Below, piece by piece: positions 24,488 to 36,023 of a stretch of DNA of 64,000 nucleotides (the stretch's first letter is position 1; the number at the start of each line of letters is the position of its first letter). The notes beneath the pieces were generated by a model. The model saw only the letters and a list, made by a program, of their open reading frames with translations, was not told the DNA's origin and did no database searches. Position numbers and translations under genes: made by a program. The stretch spans positions 4,030,001 through 4,094,000 of the forward strand of contig JAUTDP010000001.1 in NCBI GenBank assembly GCA_033439795.1. The letters are read 5' to 3'. The stretch comes from Sordaria brevicollis. Its lineage: Eukaryota; Ascomycota; Sordariomycetes; Sordariales; Sordariaceae.

Positions 24488-27400
24488 ATGTCCGAAAACG
24501 GGTTTCAGTCGACAAATGGTGAGAATTTTACATCTGCTCTCATATGACGTTGTTGCTAATCGCTGTGCAGGTGGTTGGAAACCATACGCAATGCGGGCAC
24601 CTGTCCTGATGTCCGTGATTGTTCTGACACTCGTTCTTGCTGGCGCCATTGAGTTTCTTGCACAAAAGAGCCAGAAACAAGGTGGACTGTCCCTATCAGA
24701 GTGTTCTGATTGTCTTGCAGGAACTGTAACTTTTGGATATCTCTACGCCCCCACAGTGATATCGGTTCTTTTCAGCTTGCTGTGGTCTTGGATAGATTTG
24801 GACATTCGACGAATACAACCGTGGCTGGAGCTTTCCCGTCCGGAGGGCGCTGAAGCAAGTTCTTCGCTTCTCTTGGATTATCCTAACACTTTTCTGGCAT
24901 TCATACCGTTTTCATCGTGGAAGAAAGGGTAGGTTTGCCTCACTCAGCGTCATATCTACGAATGCTAATCAGAGAGTAACAGACACTGGCCGGTCTTTTT
25001 TTCAGGAATCACGTCCATGCTACTCTTTTGGGCAATCACACCACTCCAAAGTGCGATCATGGGCGTGAAAGCCGTATCCTTTTCTACTAATGTTACAATG
25101 ATGGCTCGTTCGTCTCTTCCATCACCCCAAGAGCAGGCAGGGATGATGGACACGGCAGTTCTATATACGGCGTACGGTATAGCATGGCTCGAACAAGCCC
25201 ATCCGGCATTCACGACTGCCGACTACGCGCTAATGCCGTTCTACCGCGCGGACTCGACTTCCAAGATTTTCCCCAGCGAGAACCTAACCGCTGTGACAAC
25301 CATGTTCACAACAGAGCTAAACTGCTGGGAACCCACCATGACAAAACTTCCTGTCCCCAGGAGTTATAAGTTTAACAATGGGCAGGGATGCACTATGAAT
25401 GTTGGATTTTTCTTAGCACCACAGGAATCCAAGAATGAATCTTCGGAAGTTCTTTACATTGGTTGGGACGGTAACGCAATTCTCGACTACTACCTCGAAA
25501 GCCCAAACTGCACCAGAGAGTTCTCAAACCAATTCCTCGCTATATATGCTCATCTGGGCCAGGACGAACTCGGCAACCTCGATGAATCGAATCTTACTGC
25601 TATATTCTGCGAGACGTCATACTTCAAACAGCCTGTTTCGGTTACGGTTTCTGCCGAGTCTGGTCGCCCACTAAACAACTCGATTGTCCCCATGGGCCAG
25701 AAACAGCCGCTTGGAAAAGATGAGTTCAACTCGACCGCACTCGAATATCTCGTCGGCGTGGGGATGCCTCCACCTACTCCCACGCGAGACTATCCAGCCG
25801 CAAACACGTTCGAGCCATGGGGCAGTCTTGCCGAGAAGAATGTTGCTAGGCCAGTGGTACCCATGGTTAATATTGCGCTTGGGCTTTCGGATGAACCAGC
25901 GTCGGACTTCTATAACGTCACAACGCTTGAGCGAGCGTTTACGAAGGCATATAAGACGATCTTTTCCGCCGCTATCTCAAGGCTGGTTTCGGAAGCGAAG
26001 GAGACTGAGGCAATATTGGGAGAATCTCATTATACTTTAAATGGGGTGGTGGTTAGCAGGACAATATCCGCCATCCTCGAAGGCCTTCTCTTATTGCTGG
26101 CCTTCCTAATGGCTGCTGCGCTATACACTTCCACAAAGTCAAAAAGCAAACTCATTAGTGATCCAGCTACGCTTGGTTTTGCATTCAAGTCCGTCCAAAA
26201 TAGTCGGACCGTGCTCAATCGACTGGCAATGGAGGATTCTGCCAATGCCGCTTCGCTTCAGTCAAGCCTTGCTGGAGAACGGTTTTTTATCGAGAAAGGT
26301 GTCACAGGCAACAACATTCTCGAGATGGAACTCAATACTCGGTCTGAAACAAGAACTGATACCCGCAGGAAGGAGGTCGAGTACAAGCCTACTCGACCCA
26401 AAGAGTTAAGCCCTTTGACAGGATGCCTTCTCGTTTGCATACTCTTAGCGGGGGTTGGCGTCCTTATTTACTTCAAGAAAAAGGAAGAAATTCTGCAGGG
26501 TAAGCTCCGTAAAATAATGTCAAAACGCTAAAGTTGAGCGGCCAATTGCTAATTTCATGTTAGGACTGCCCCGGCCCAGCGACAACTTTGAGGTTTTGCA
26601 GTTGCTGGAAAACTATATCCCAACCATCTTCACAACGCTGCTGGAGCCTTTCCTCGTTCTCTTGACGAGAATCTTCTGCATCTTGCAGCCATTCAACACT
26701 CTGCGCAAGGGTAATTGCAATCCAGAGCAGACTCTGGAGACCAAGTATACATCCTTGCCACCTCAACTCATCCTATGGCGGGCCGTTAGGTCAGGGCACT
26801 TCCTGCTCACAGCACTTTGCATAATGGCTCTCTTGGTCAATCTTCTGACAGTTGCACTTGGTGGCACCTTCAACGAGCTACCTGTTCAGATTCAGTACCC
26901 GGTCACCTTCCAAGCAGCTCGGGTGCCTGACCTCAGTCGCGATACCCTACTGAATGAACTGTACCTGGCAGGCAAGCCATACCATGACCACTACTATGCC
27001 GCATACACCAATATCTCCGCAAACACAACCCTACCGCCTTGGGTCACGACTCGTTATGCTTTTCTACCAGTTAACGGGCTTATCCAAGACAAGTCAGGTT
27101 CAGCCGATCTCTACCGCGTCAAGTTAAGGGGATTCGGAGCGGATGCCAAGTGTGAACCCATTTCCACGTCACCCAACGCACCCCAAGCAGTTGCCAACAT
27201 CACAGAACTATTGAGAGGCGTGCCAAAATCAGGGAGCCCTGGTGCAACGTTTAACTTCCGTCATGATAATGGGACTTGGCAGAGTTGTTTCCCGACTTCT
27301 TTACTCTGGGGAGCAAACGCAACAGGCATATCAGCCCGAGAAATCGTCACACCGCTCAGTAAATCGTACGGATACACCTATGGCAGCAGACCCTATGAGA

Positions 27401-28290
27401 ATATGATGTGTGAGGACAGATTCATTGTTGGCTGGCTTCGTGTCGACGGCAACAAGAATCAAACTGAGTCACTTCGGTCCACATTCTTACAATGCCAAGC
27501 AGAGATGCGGACGGCCATGTTCGATGTTGACTTTGATGAATCCGGACACATTCTGTCATATTCCAGGGACGGAGACTTCGATGACATGACAAAGTTCATG
27601 ACTTTGAACATGTCTCAAACCATCGTACAGCAAGCCAACAAGCTCGTCAACTACAACGGAAGGCCGATGCACGATTATGCCTGGCACAATACGACCAAGG
27701 TTGCCGACTGGTTCACCTATCTCTTGAGATACAAGTTGAACAGCACAGACATAGTAGATCCACGTCTGGACGTCCCAAAAGCGGATGAGATGATCCCGGC
27801 CGTGGAGGATATGTACCAGAGGACGTTTGCAATCCTGCTTGGAAAGAACCTGGACCTGTTCAAGGAACCGACTGCACCACAAAACGTCAACGGCACCATC
27901 ATCATCACCGAAACGCGCATCTTCTTGGACGATACAGGGTACCTAATGAGTGTCGTTATTCTCTGCTTGACCGCATCGGTCTTGATATGGGCTTATGTGA
28001 CGCAAAGCGCTGCGTACCTTCCTCGCTTACCATCGACGTTGGGTTCAATGCTTGCCTACACCGCAGCTAGTAGGGCAGTTAGGGAGTACGGGAACGGTGA
28101 ATCAAGCGACCAGGAGAGCTTGGATAAGAGAGTGTTCCGACCGACATACTCGTTCGGGAAGTATATCGGCGTGGATGGGAATCTCCATGTTGGTATTGAG
28201 ATGGACCCCTTTGTCACATCGATCGACGGGACGGTGCTGAAGCGCCGAACGACAGCGCGATCGTGGTTTCGAGGAAAGGAGGAAGAATAA
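24488..28290 (+). CDS. DUF3433 family multi-pass membrane protein (four exons)
   Basis: Joining 24488-24518, 24571-24928, 24983-26499 and 26564-28290 gives a continuous frame of 1,210 codons plus stop. Introns are 52, 54 and 64 bp, each with a GCTAAT branch-site word. The second intron must use the AACAG acceptor at 24982, because the pyrimidine-rich TTTCAG at 25005 breaks the frame. The protein has two related halves typical of this fungal family. Each starts with hydrophobic segments (for example 24600-24660 and 26800-26860), then has a long loop with many N-glycosylation sites, and ends with a hydrophobic segment (about 26060-26120 and 27930-27990) followed by a D-P-A-T-L or L-P-S-T-L motif. 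It probably sits in the plasma or endomembrane system with the loops outside. Molecular function is unknown. The N-terminus is uncertain: an upstream exon may extend the frame before 24488. Confidence 0.85.
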
Positions 28291-28870
28291 AAGCGTAGAT
28301 ATTAATTTTTTTTTCTTCCCTTGGTTAGCTATTTTATTAGGATTTGGCTTTTTATGAGTAAATGATACCTAATTTTCATCTGTTAAGTCCTTCACGATCT
28401 ACTCTCGGATGTCATGCATTTGCCGATGTCAAAACTAGGAGATTTGGCTGATCCTACCAAATACTTATAGATGTCCAGATGATATTTAGGCCATTAAGCT
28501 CAGCCGAGAAGTATAAGGTTTTGTGCTTGAAATTGGTAATGGTAGCGACTTGACAGCTTGGAAGCCATCGCGACTGCCGTTTCAGGAAATATGTTTTCAT
28601 ATGATGCAGCAGGCAGTCCCACTTGCCCGCTGATATGACGCCCTTTCCTACTATGGACGCTATCCCCACAGCACTGTGTAGCATCGGCGTAGCGTTCAAT
28701 GAGGGGCAATGACTTCAGCCCTACGCGCTATCAAACAGTCATTCATTCAAGTTGATATCACCGATGCCACCACCATACACTCCGGACACTTCCTTCAACA
28801 TCACCAATTCTGACACTCATCGACTTCAATTGGTTATATTTCAGATTGCAAGCAATTGAAACAGCAGAAA
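28291..28870. other. Spacer between the DUF3433 gene and the AIG2-like gene
   Basis: A T-rich stretch right after the stop (28303-28345) probably contains 3' untranslated sequence. Short minus-strand frames in 28454-28709 have no recognisable features. The rest is the presumed promoter of the next gene; no clear TATA box was seen. Confidence 0.5.
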
Positions 28871-29690
28871 ATGGCAAACTCGGAACAGCCATCCGCTCAG
28901 AGCGATGACCCTATGCATCGCGCCTTCTTCTATGGTCAGTTGCTCAGAAGTCGTGCCTTCCTTGCTCGCGGGCCGTGATAGCCTCATTGTCCTCCGTTAT
29001 CTCTTGTGATAAGTGACAGGCGCGAGAACCGACGTCTCACCATTTCGATCGTTTAGAGGACTGACAGAATGTGAACAAGGAACCCTCATGGTCCCGGAGG
29101 TGTTCTACACCGTTTGCTACAACTCGAAAACCGTCCCGGATGTGATCGCTCGCCAGCACGTCTTCACCCCAGCCATTCTCCATGGCTACTGCCGCCACCG
29201 CGTCAAGCAAGCCGACTACCCAGGAATCACGGAAGACACAGAGCATAGCGTCTTCGGTATGCTTGCGGAGGGCTTAACCAAGGCGAACTTGGACAAGCTT
29301 GACTATTTTGAGGGTGCAGAGTATGAGCGCAGGACTGTCAAGGTGAATGTGTTGGACAAGGTTGGTGATGTGACTGGGGAGGGCAACGTGGAAGGCGAGG
29401 AGAAGGAAGTGCAAGTGTATGTCTTCCTGCCGACGCAGCACTTGGAGGAGAAGGAGTGGGATCTGGAGGAGTTCAAGAGGGAGAAACTGAGGCTGTGGAC
29501 GAGAGGGGATCACATCTTTGCAGGTAAGTGTTCTTCCCAGCCAATACAAGGACGGCGCTTGGGATGTCCCAATCGTGTGGGATTCTTCATGGAACTGGAA
29601 TGTGAACAGTATCTCATTGACCCGTGCACTTTCTACCAACCTACAGACTGCGATCCCGATAAGCCTGCTACGGTCGCGGCGGCTGTTTGA
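28871..29690 (+). CDS. AIG2-like / gamma-glutamylcyclotransferase-fold protein (three exons)
   Basis: Exons 28871-28934, 29080-29523 and 29647-29690 give 183 residues. The first junction restores the family motif F-F-Y-G-T-L at residues 19-24, the glycine-rich loop that binds substrate in the gamma-glutamylcyclotransferase fold. Further family marks are the F-T-P-A-I-L-H-G-Y stretch, G-M-L-A-E-G, and D-Y-F-E-G-A-E-Y-E-R-R with the expected catalytic glutamate region. Members act on gamma-glutamyl amines or peptides in the cytosol, but the exact substrate is not readable from sequence. No signal peptide is present. Intron 1 (145 bp, branch CTGAC) has a competing in-frame acceptor at 29019 that would add 20 residues in the middle of the loop. 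Intron 2 (123 bp) is a multiple of three and open, so its retention would also stay in frame. Confidence 0.82.
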
Positions 29691-32600
29691 AGATGATTCT
29701 TTGCCGAAGCTGAACCTACATAAGCATGTGCAAATCGACCAATTGTTTGACGGAGGCCACCCTTGTGCGACTCACAGGTCAACAAGATATTCAAACGAGA
29801 ATTCGATATGTTGAGCGCCAGTCGAAATGACGAATAAGCCTCTTTTCAAATTCGCATCAGCCCCCTTTGATTGATAAGTTTTCTGAAGAGTACCATGAGA
29901 AAGCAGCAACGCTCAGACACCATGCCCGCAGCCCTTGCGGTTTAAAGCGCTTTCCTACCAAACTTCCAAGACACGGTTGCGAACATGTGCCCTCAGGCTT
30001 CAGCGGATGCGGTATCTGGACGCGTTCCAAGACATGTGCAAGACTCTAGGTATGTTCCAAGGCCCGCAAAAGGTTTCTTGAAGCGCTCGCATCCGCAGCC
30101 TTTCCAGCGGCTTGCGCGTTTGCACTCAATATTTTTTCGCGGAAGGATACGCTTGGTATGCATTTGTTAGCTCAGTTCGTTGGGTGTGAAAACGTTTTGG
30201 CAAGCTCGATGCCTGGATTCCAGACTTGTCGGTCTTGGGGACAAACGGTTCCGAAAGGGTTATTACGCGCCGTGCCGAAGCATCGGGTTCACTGCCATCG
30301 CAGTGAAAGTGTCGGTGAGGGTGTGGAGAGAACGCTATGCGCGCATGCGATTTTGTGAGTTGTGAGATGTTGGCTCGAGAGTCTCCAGGGTGCTTGTTAT
30401 CGGCTTATCGCGGCTTCGTTGACCTCAGGTCGCAGTAGGCAGATACTTCACGTGAGTTCCTCCAGTCGTGTCCTATGACCAGCGAAACGGCAAATCTCTA
30501 AAGCCATGGCTCAATATGTGTTATCACGCAAACCCAGTCCTTTCGAAGGTCACATTGAAGCCAAATTCGCTGGAGTTGGAGGTTTTGCTTGAGCCTTGAT
30601 ACGGAATGCTAGGTAGAGTGTTATCAAAATGGTGTCGATGGTGTTCAACCAAAGGATGAAACCAGACCCTGTTCGTTGTTTCATCATTCGGGCATTCAGC
30701 GACCAGTCAACGAGCCAGGGCCCTGAGATCCGGATCATTGGTGCATATGCTTGACCGGGATAGGCAATGTTGCAGAAGTAGGTATCCTACAGTACCAATG
30801 AATGTCCTTATCCTAGGGTTATGAGGGAACATTTTCGCATCATCCAGTCTAACAACTGTTCAACGCTTTCTCCAGGCCGCTACCTCGTTACATTTTCTAG
30901 AGCCGTAGAAGACGTGGTCTTCACATCAAAACCACCCTCGAGTCTTTCCCCGACCCACGACCCAGCACGTTTACAGTCGCCATCGTACGGTATCATCGAG
31001 ACCCTGTTGACATGAAAAGACTGTGGTGGCCAACATTTGCGAACTTATCCTTGGGCAAGCCTCTACCGGGAAGGACTCCAATGGCATCTAGAACCGCAAG
31101 TATGCCTGCTGGATGTCATATATCTCAAGTTCCAACATCTGACTGGCTGGTGGCTTTAATGGCATGACATGGCGGTTGTGCGAAACGGATGCTCAACATC
31201 CATTCAGGTGTTTCTGTGGCAGGTAACACACATCTCGCATCCTCAATTCAATGGGGGTGTGATACTTCCCCGGAGTATTCCTGCCTTCTTAGGATGTTGG
31301 GGGATTTATCCCCCAAGCTGGCGCAGCTGTCTCTCATGCTTCAAAGATCTCACAGGCTGACAAGCTGTCAAGACGTGCAGTTCGGACGGGAGCATCTCGG
31401 CCACTGGAAGGTGACATCCTTGACCCCTGAAACCCCTGCCACGCTGTTCTTGGCAGGGACCCAGCATCTTCCGCCTCAACAACGCCGCTCAACGTCCAAT
31501 TCTTCCTCGAACCCCGCATTTTGAGTACTCCTGGATTTTGTCACATCAGTTTTAGATGTTTCAATCAGACCTCGTCATATTTTTTTCAGCCGACGTGATG
31601 TCTCGTTTCAATTTTCACGCTGTTGAGCACTTTGTTCTCTCGAACCCTAGCGTCGTTGGGCTCCAATTCGTGGGCCTCCTCTTGTGGCCTGTTTTCCCAT
31701 TGAAGGAGGTTCTCATGCAATTTGCCGCTTCTCAAGGGTAGTCCGCCAAGAGACCGGCCGCAACTTTGGTCACGCCAGGTCAAGTGACACTTTGAGTACC
31801 GCATCCTTGGGAAGCGACGTCAGGGACCTCATTGGGAGACCTAGGGTAACGTCCAGTCGGATTCGACGACATACCATACTCGCTGTGTCAAGACCTTCGC
31901 TGACCGCGGCATGCTGCCCAGGTAGATAGAGGTACTACCGGTTCTTGGGGTAAACGCCGCCTCCTTCCATCATCTGTCTTGAGAACATATACAATGTTAA
32001 ACCCAAAAGAACCAAGATGCAAACATGCGGGAGGCACTTCATGGCGGCGCGGGTATCCAGTCCTGCCCCCGATACTTCGAGAACGGAGGATACGACACCG
32101 AATCTTCTCATCTTACCTCTAGGGAACTCAACATCTTGGACCCCATCTTTCTCTGTTGTTTGCGTTTTCGTGCCACGCCACAGATGGCTCGGAATCTCAC
32201 TGCGGACTGCAGTTTCGATCTCCGATCTGCAAATGCCCCATGGTCTTTTTTTGACAATATCACGCCTTCCTTATGTGCTCTTCTAATGGCATGTCTCCAA
32301 TATCACGGCTACAGTCCAACCACTCAAGCAGGCTACCGAGCTGCTCCGATATTCTTTGCCTATCCCCTGCGTTTGAAACAAAACATGACAGCCTATCATG
32401 AGCCTAAGCTGTGCTTCTAAACAGCCGGGTAATGTGTTTTGGTTCGTCTGTGTCATTCCCCCGTGCTTCAAAGGCTAGTAGCCTTGAGCTGGTTCCTGAG
32501 TCTAACTGGCCAAGACTACCACCCAACTCAGATGATGTCCTTTCGTCCAAGTGGACCATGAGATTCCCCCTTTGGGCTTCCGTGCTCTCTGACCCAATGG

Positions 32601-33067
32601 GTTGGCTAGTCACTTCTGTTCCTGCAGAAATTTCCGAAGTCTAACTCCGTTTGAGAACAACTCAGCCTTGCATTTGTTCATCTCCAGCGGAGCTCACCAC
32701 TTTCCATTCTATCATGTCTAGACATATATAGATGGCCTGGCCAGGCTCTTGCCTTCATCTACTTGTCTAACCAGCATCATCATCTCCTGGCAATCCGGCC
32801 TTCCTCCTCTATCTCCAAAGAGGCTTCCCCTTTCCCTGATCTTGTTGTCTGATTTTCTGCCTGGCGCATTACCCTCCTTCATTACCAAACAACAACCTCA
32901 GTCTTCATGCGTCCTTTCTCTACGCAGTACACCCCTTTGACCACAGGATCCTTCCCGCAAGTCTTCAGAAACATCTATTTGTAAAACGATATCACCTCAT
33001 AGCCTTCGGCCTTCTCTCTTTCGACATTCGAAGCTACTCGTCTGGAACGACTAGCCTCAACACAATC
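29691..33067. other. 3.4-kb stretch with no recognisable gene
   Basis: Composition is normal and not RIP-like. Open frames are short (longest about 131 codons at 32025-32420), overlap on several frames, and show no domain, signal peptide or intron structure I can defend. A 62-codon minus-strand frame at 30550-30738 has a hydrophobic stretch but no supporting context. The last few hundred bases, with pyrimidine-rich runs at 32720-32950, are probably promoter and leader of the AA11 gene. Confidence 0.55.
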
Positions 33068-34336
33068 ATGTTTTTCAACCAAGCTCTAGTTGCCGTCTCC
33101 GGCTTCGCTGTGCTCTCACAAGCACACATGCTGATGAACACCCCCAAGCCATTTTCCTCGCCCGTGTTGCAAAATGGCCCTCTGCAGACCGACGGCAGTG
33201 ATTTCCCTTGCCAGAACAGCGGCGGTGGCTACTCTGGAACCCCCAACGTCATGGCGTTGGGCTCGAAGCAGAACCTCGCATTCACTGGTTCGGCTGTTCA
33301 TGGAGGAGGCTCTTGCCAGATTTCGATCACCTACGACACCAACCCAACCAAGAACAGTGTGTGGAAGGTCATCCATTCCATTGAAGGTGGCTGCCCTGCA
33401 AAGAACACGCCTGGAAACCTGCCAGAAAACCCGAATCTCGCTACCCCCTTCGGCTATTCGTTCCCTCTCCCCGACAACATTCCCACCGGCAACGGAACCA
33501 TTGCTTGGACTTGGCTCAACAAGGTCGGCAACCGCGAGTTCTACATGAACTGTGCTCCCGTCACTCTCACGGGCACCGGAGGCGACAAGTCGAACTGGGA
33601 GTCGCTGCCAAACATGCTGGTGGCCAACATCCCCTCCATCAACAAGTGCACTACTCGCGAGAGCAAGGATTACAAGTTCCCAAACCCTGGGAAGTCGGTC
33701 GACGTCTTTGCTTCTGACTTTGAGGGCGGTCTTTCTCCCGAATGCAATGCTGCTTCTGGTGTCGGCGCTGGTGTCGGCGCTGGTGGTGGCTCTGGTGGTG
33801 GCTCTGGTGGCTCCAATGGCGGTGGCTCTGGATCTGGTCCTTCACCCTCTACCACTGCTCCGGCTGCTCCTCCCACCAATGCTCCTATCGGAGGCGGAGG
33901 TGGTGGTATCTTCATCACCGCTCCCATTCCTGATTCCCCCGCTGTCACTCCCACCACTTCCGCTCCGGCCCCTCCTGTTCAGACCGGTGGTAGCTCTTCC
34001 GGCGGTGGATCTGGCTCCGGCTCTGGCTCCGGCTCTGGCTCCGGTTCTGGCTCCGGTTCTGGCTCCGGTTCTGGCTCCGGTTCTGGCTCCGGTTCTGGCT
34101 CCGGTTCTGGCTCCGGTTCTGGCGGCTCGGGCAGCTCCGGCGCCGGATCTGCTTGCAGCGCTGAAGGCATGTGGAACTGCATCGACGGAAAGTCTTACCA
34201 GCAGTGTGCTGCCGGCGTCTGGACGCCCGTTATGCCACTTGCTGCAGGCACCTCGTGCGATGTCGGCCAGTCTACTTCGCTCAACATCAAGGCTGCCGGC
34301 AAGAAGATCAGGCGCCTTGTTCGTTTCAGGGGTTAA
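33068..34336 (+). CDS. Secreted AA11-type lytic polysaccharide monooxygenase
   Basis: A single exon encodes 422 residues. Residues 1-19 are a signal peptide whose cleavage after S-Q-A exposes H20. An N-terminal histidine is required for the copper histidine brace. The second brace histidine is H78 in A-V-H-G-G-G-S-C. Y159 in R-E-F-Y-M-N-C is the likely axial tyrosine. The catalytic domain spans about 20-235 with paired cysteines. A long Gly/Ser/Pro/Thr linker follows (about 240-360), and a C-terminal cysteine-containing module (about 360-410, C-S-A-E-G-M-W-N-C...C-A-A-G-V-W) resembles the X278-type chitin-binding-like module found on AA11 enzymes. AA11 enzymes oxidatively cleave chitin, so a role in cell-wall remodelling or scavenging chitin is likely. 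Assignment to AA11 rather than a related family is by motif and not by alignment. Confidence 0.85.
   Translation: MFFNQALVAVSGFAVLSQAHMLMNTPKPFSSPVLQNGPLQTDGSDFPCQNSGGGYSGTPNVMALGSKQNLAFTGSAVHGGGSCQISITYDTNPTKNSVWKVIHSIEGGCPAKNTPGNLPENPNLATPFGYSFPLPDNIPTGNGTIAWTWLNKVGNREFYMNCAPVTLTGTGGDKSNWESLPNMLVANIPSINKCTTRESKDYKFPNPGKSVDVFASDFEGGLSPECNAASGVGAGVGAGGGSGGGSGGSNGGGSGSGPSPSTTAPAAPPTNAPIGGGGGGIFITAPIPDSPAVTPTTSAPAPPVQTGGSSSGGGSGSGSGSGSGSGSGSGSGSGSGSGSGSGSGSGSGSGSGGSGSSGAGSACSAEGMWNCIDGKSYQQCAAGVWTPVMPLAAGTSCDVGQSTSLNIKAAGKKIRRLVRFRG
34010..34117 (+). repeat. Nine 12-bp units coding for Ser-Gly-Ser-Gly in the AA11 linker
   Basis: The unit TCTGGCTCCGGT occurs nine times head to tail. The first two copies end in GGC and the rest in GGT. 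The period is four codons, so copy-number change lengthens the linker without shifting the frame. The antisense frames over it are open only because of the repeat. Confidence 0.95.
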
Positions 34337-35084
34337 AACATCGACCTCTGCCACTCATTCATCAACCACCAGACAACACTTCCTTTCTCTTCAATCATTC
34401 ATTACACATATTTTTGGGATAAGATTTTTGGAAACTCTTGCGTTGGATAAAGAAAGGGTTCAGCAATACCCGGCGGCGTTTTTTGTTTAAAAGCTTTTCT
34501 TACTCTTCTTTTCTCGTTGCAAACATCTTGTACTACTACCTTGTACCTTCTTCCTTTCACATGACTAGATTAAACATATGTAGAACTTGGACATATAACC
34601 GAATAAATCTACTCTATGCAGATATACACTTCTTGACCATACACACAAGAACGCTTGAGTGAAATGGTTTGATGTAGCTCCGTTTGAAAGAAACCTTTGG
34701 CTAGACTCCTGAGAAACATGAACCAGAAGAGAAAACATGAGTGTGTCATGGGAGTCATTTACCTGGAAAGCTGTCATTAATAATGAGTTAGTAACAAAAA
34801 GCACCTCGTTTATCAAGATCCTTGTTAAATCATCGTTCTGCAAGAGTCCAGGCTTTCATCGTGTTTCTCAAAATGAGTGTCTTTACACTGGTGACACACG
34901 GTCTGGAACCTGGAAAGGAGGAAGAGGCGATCGTAAACGGCAGTGGATCAGTCTTGGCGTCCCGTGTAAGTGATAAGATAAGCTCGCTTGATAAGATTAG
35001 ATCGACAGCACCTACATCAGCCGCTCGGACAGTGAGCTAGCTTGCCTGCCGAGAACCTTGCTCGGTGTTAAGCTCACACGTTGG

Positions 35085-35089
35085 CCAAT
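35085..35089 (+). promoter_or_regulatory. CCAAT box candidate upstream of tra1
   Basis: TTGGCCAATCAG contains a CCAAT core about 0.93 kb before the tra1 ATG. If the leader is long, as the possible leader intron suggests, it could lie near the transcription start. This is a single short match and therefore weak. Confidence 0.25.
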
Positions 35090-35722
35090 CAGTGACAGTG
35101 AAATTCCGGAACAACGTTTAAACGGATGCCTAGCGCAGTTGGAATTGGCGACCGGACGCCCCAGCTTCGCGTTCCCTGGGATTTTTCGATTTGCGAACCG
35201 CGCCGCATCTGCCCGCTCCGCTTGCACTTTACCACTGAGAAGCAACTGTCGCAGTCTGGCAGCGGTGCACTTTCCGCCGCTTTTGCATTCACTTCCACTT
35301 TGATACCCATCAATAACTTTCTATTATTTATTCGACACTCTCACTTCCAGATTGCCTTGCGATACTCTTCATTTGCGATACCCCATCCTGCGCACTTGGA
35401 TGATAATAACGACCATTTCATTCTGCTATGGCGTCATAAGTGAGTTGCTGCTTTTCCCTTGCTCCTCCAGGTCGACGAGACCACACACCAGTTTCCACTC
35501 CATCTCCAGCCTGATGGATCATCATGCCTTCCCTTCCCCATACCCGACCGTACCCCCTTCCTTACCTTACCCCTCTACCTACCTGCCTACATGCCTCTAT
35601 CAACAATGTCTTGTTGATGCTGGCGTTTACGTCAACTCTAAACCTCCACCTCTATCTTCTGCATTCAACCTTTCAACGGTGCATCCTCGCCTGCACTTGG
35701 TGGGGTAGTGGACTGCCTGTTG

Positions 35723-35926
35723 TGTAGGTACAGGTATCCCCTTCCTGTCGATGTCCTCCCATTTCTACTTTGTCCGGCATATCAATTCCCCTCCCCGTCC
35801 TTCTTGCGAAGTCGCACCCGCCTAAGTACTAACCGCGGATGCTCGTGCCATTTTGCGACAACTCGCCATCGTCGTCCTTGCCGTTCCGTCATTACCCCAA
35901 ATGCAACCAATAACTAACTTGTGTAG
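35723..35926 (+). other. Possible 5'-leader intron of tra1
   Basis: A donor-like GTAGGT at 35723 and a strong branch site plus acceptor, AACTAACTTGTGTAG, ending at 35926 frame a 204-bp stretch upstream of the ATG. There is no coding constraint to confirm it. Confidence 0.4.
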
Positions 35927-36023
35927 GGCTGGATCTAGCTACCTCCTCTTCTCTTCCTCCATGCCAATAGCAATAGAGCTATACAGACAGCTTTTCTATT
36001 ACTGCCCGAGGTGAACGCCAGCC

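Larger units (their letters stand above)
34337..36023. other. AA11 3' region and tra1 promoter/leader
   Basis: No gene is recognised in 1.7 kb. Short frames at 34565-34843 (minus) and 35058-35443 (plus) lack domains. The sequence turns strongly pyrimidine-rich from about 35450 to 35960, typical of a fungal promoter and leader in front of the tra1 start. Confidence 0.55.

Noticed and set aside
24348..24932. 194-codon ORF read as a separate gene
   Set aside because: It runs through intron 1 in the wrong frame before 24570; splicing places its second half in the DUF3433 gene.
26557..28290. 577-codon ORF as an independent membrane-protein gene
   Set aside because: A donor at 26500 and a branch/acceptor at 26563 join it in frame to the upstream exon, giving the two-halved DUF3433 architecture.
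32025..32420. 131-codon plus-strand ORF
   Set aside because: It overlaps other frames and has no signal peptide, domain or transcript-like features. It may be chance in GC-balanced DNA.
34010..34117. Regularly spaced repeat resembling a CRISPR array
   Set aside because: The 12-bp head-to-tail units have no spacers and lie within an exon of a eukaryotic gene.
33842..34354. 170-codon antisense ORF with Arg-Thr-Gly-Ala repeats, and a Pro-Glu repeat frame
   Set aside because: They are produced by the 12-bp Ser-Gly-coding repeat read on the other strand; the sense AA11 protein explains the sequence.
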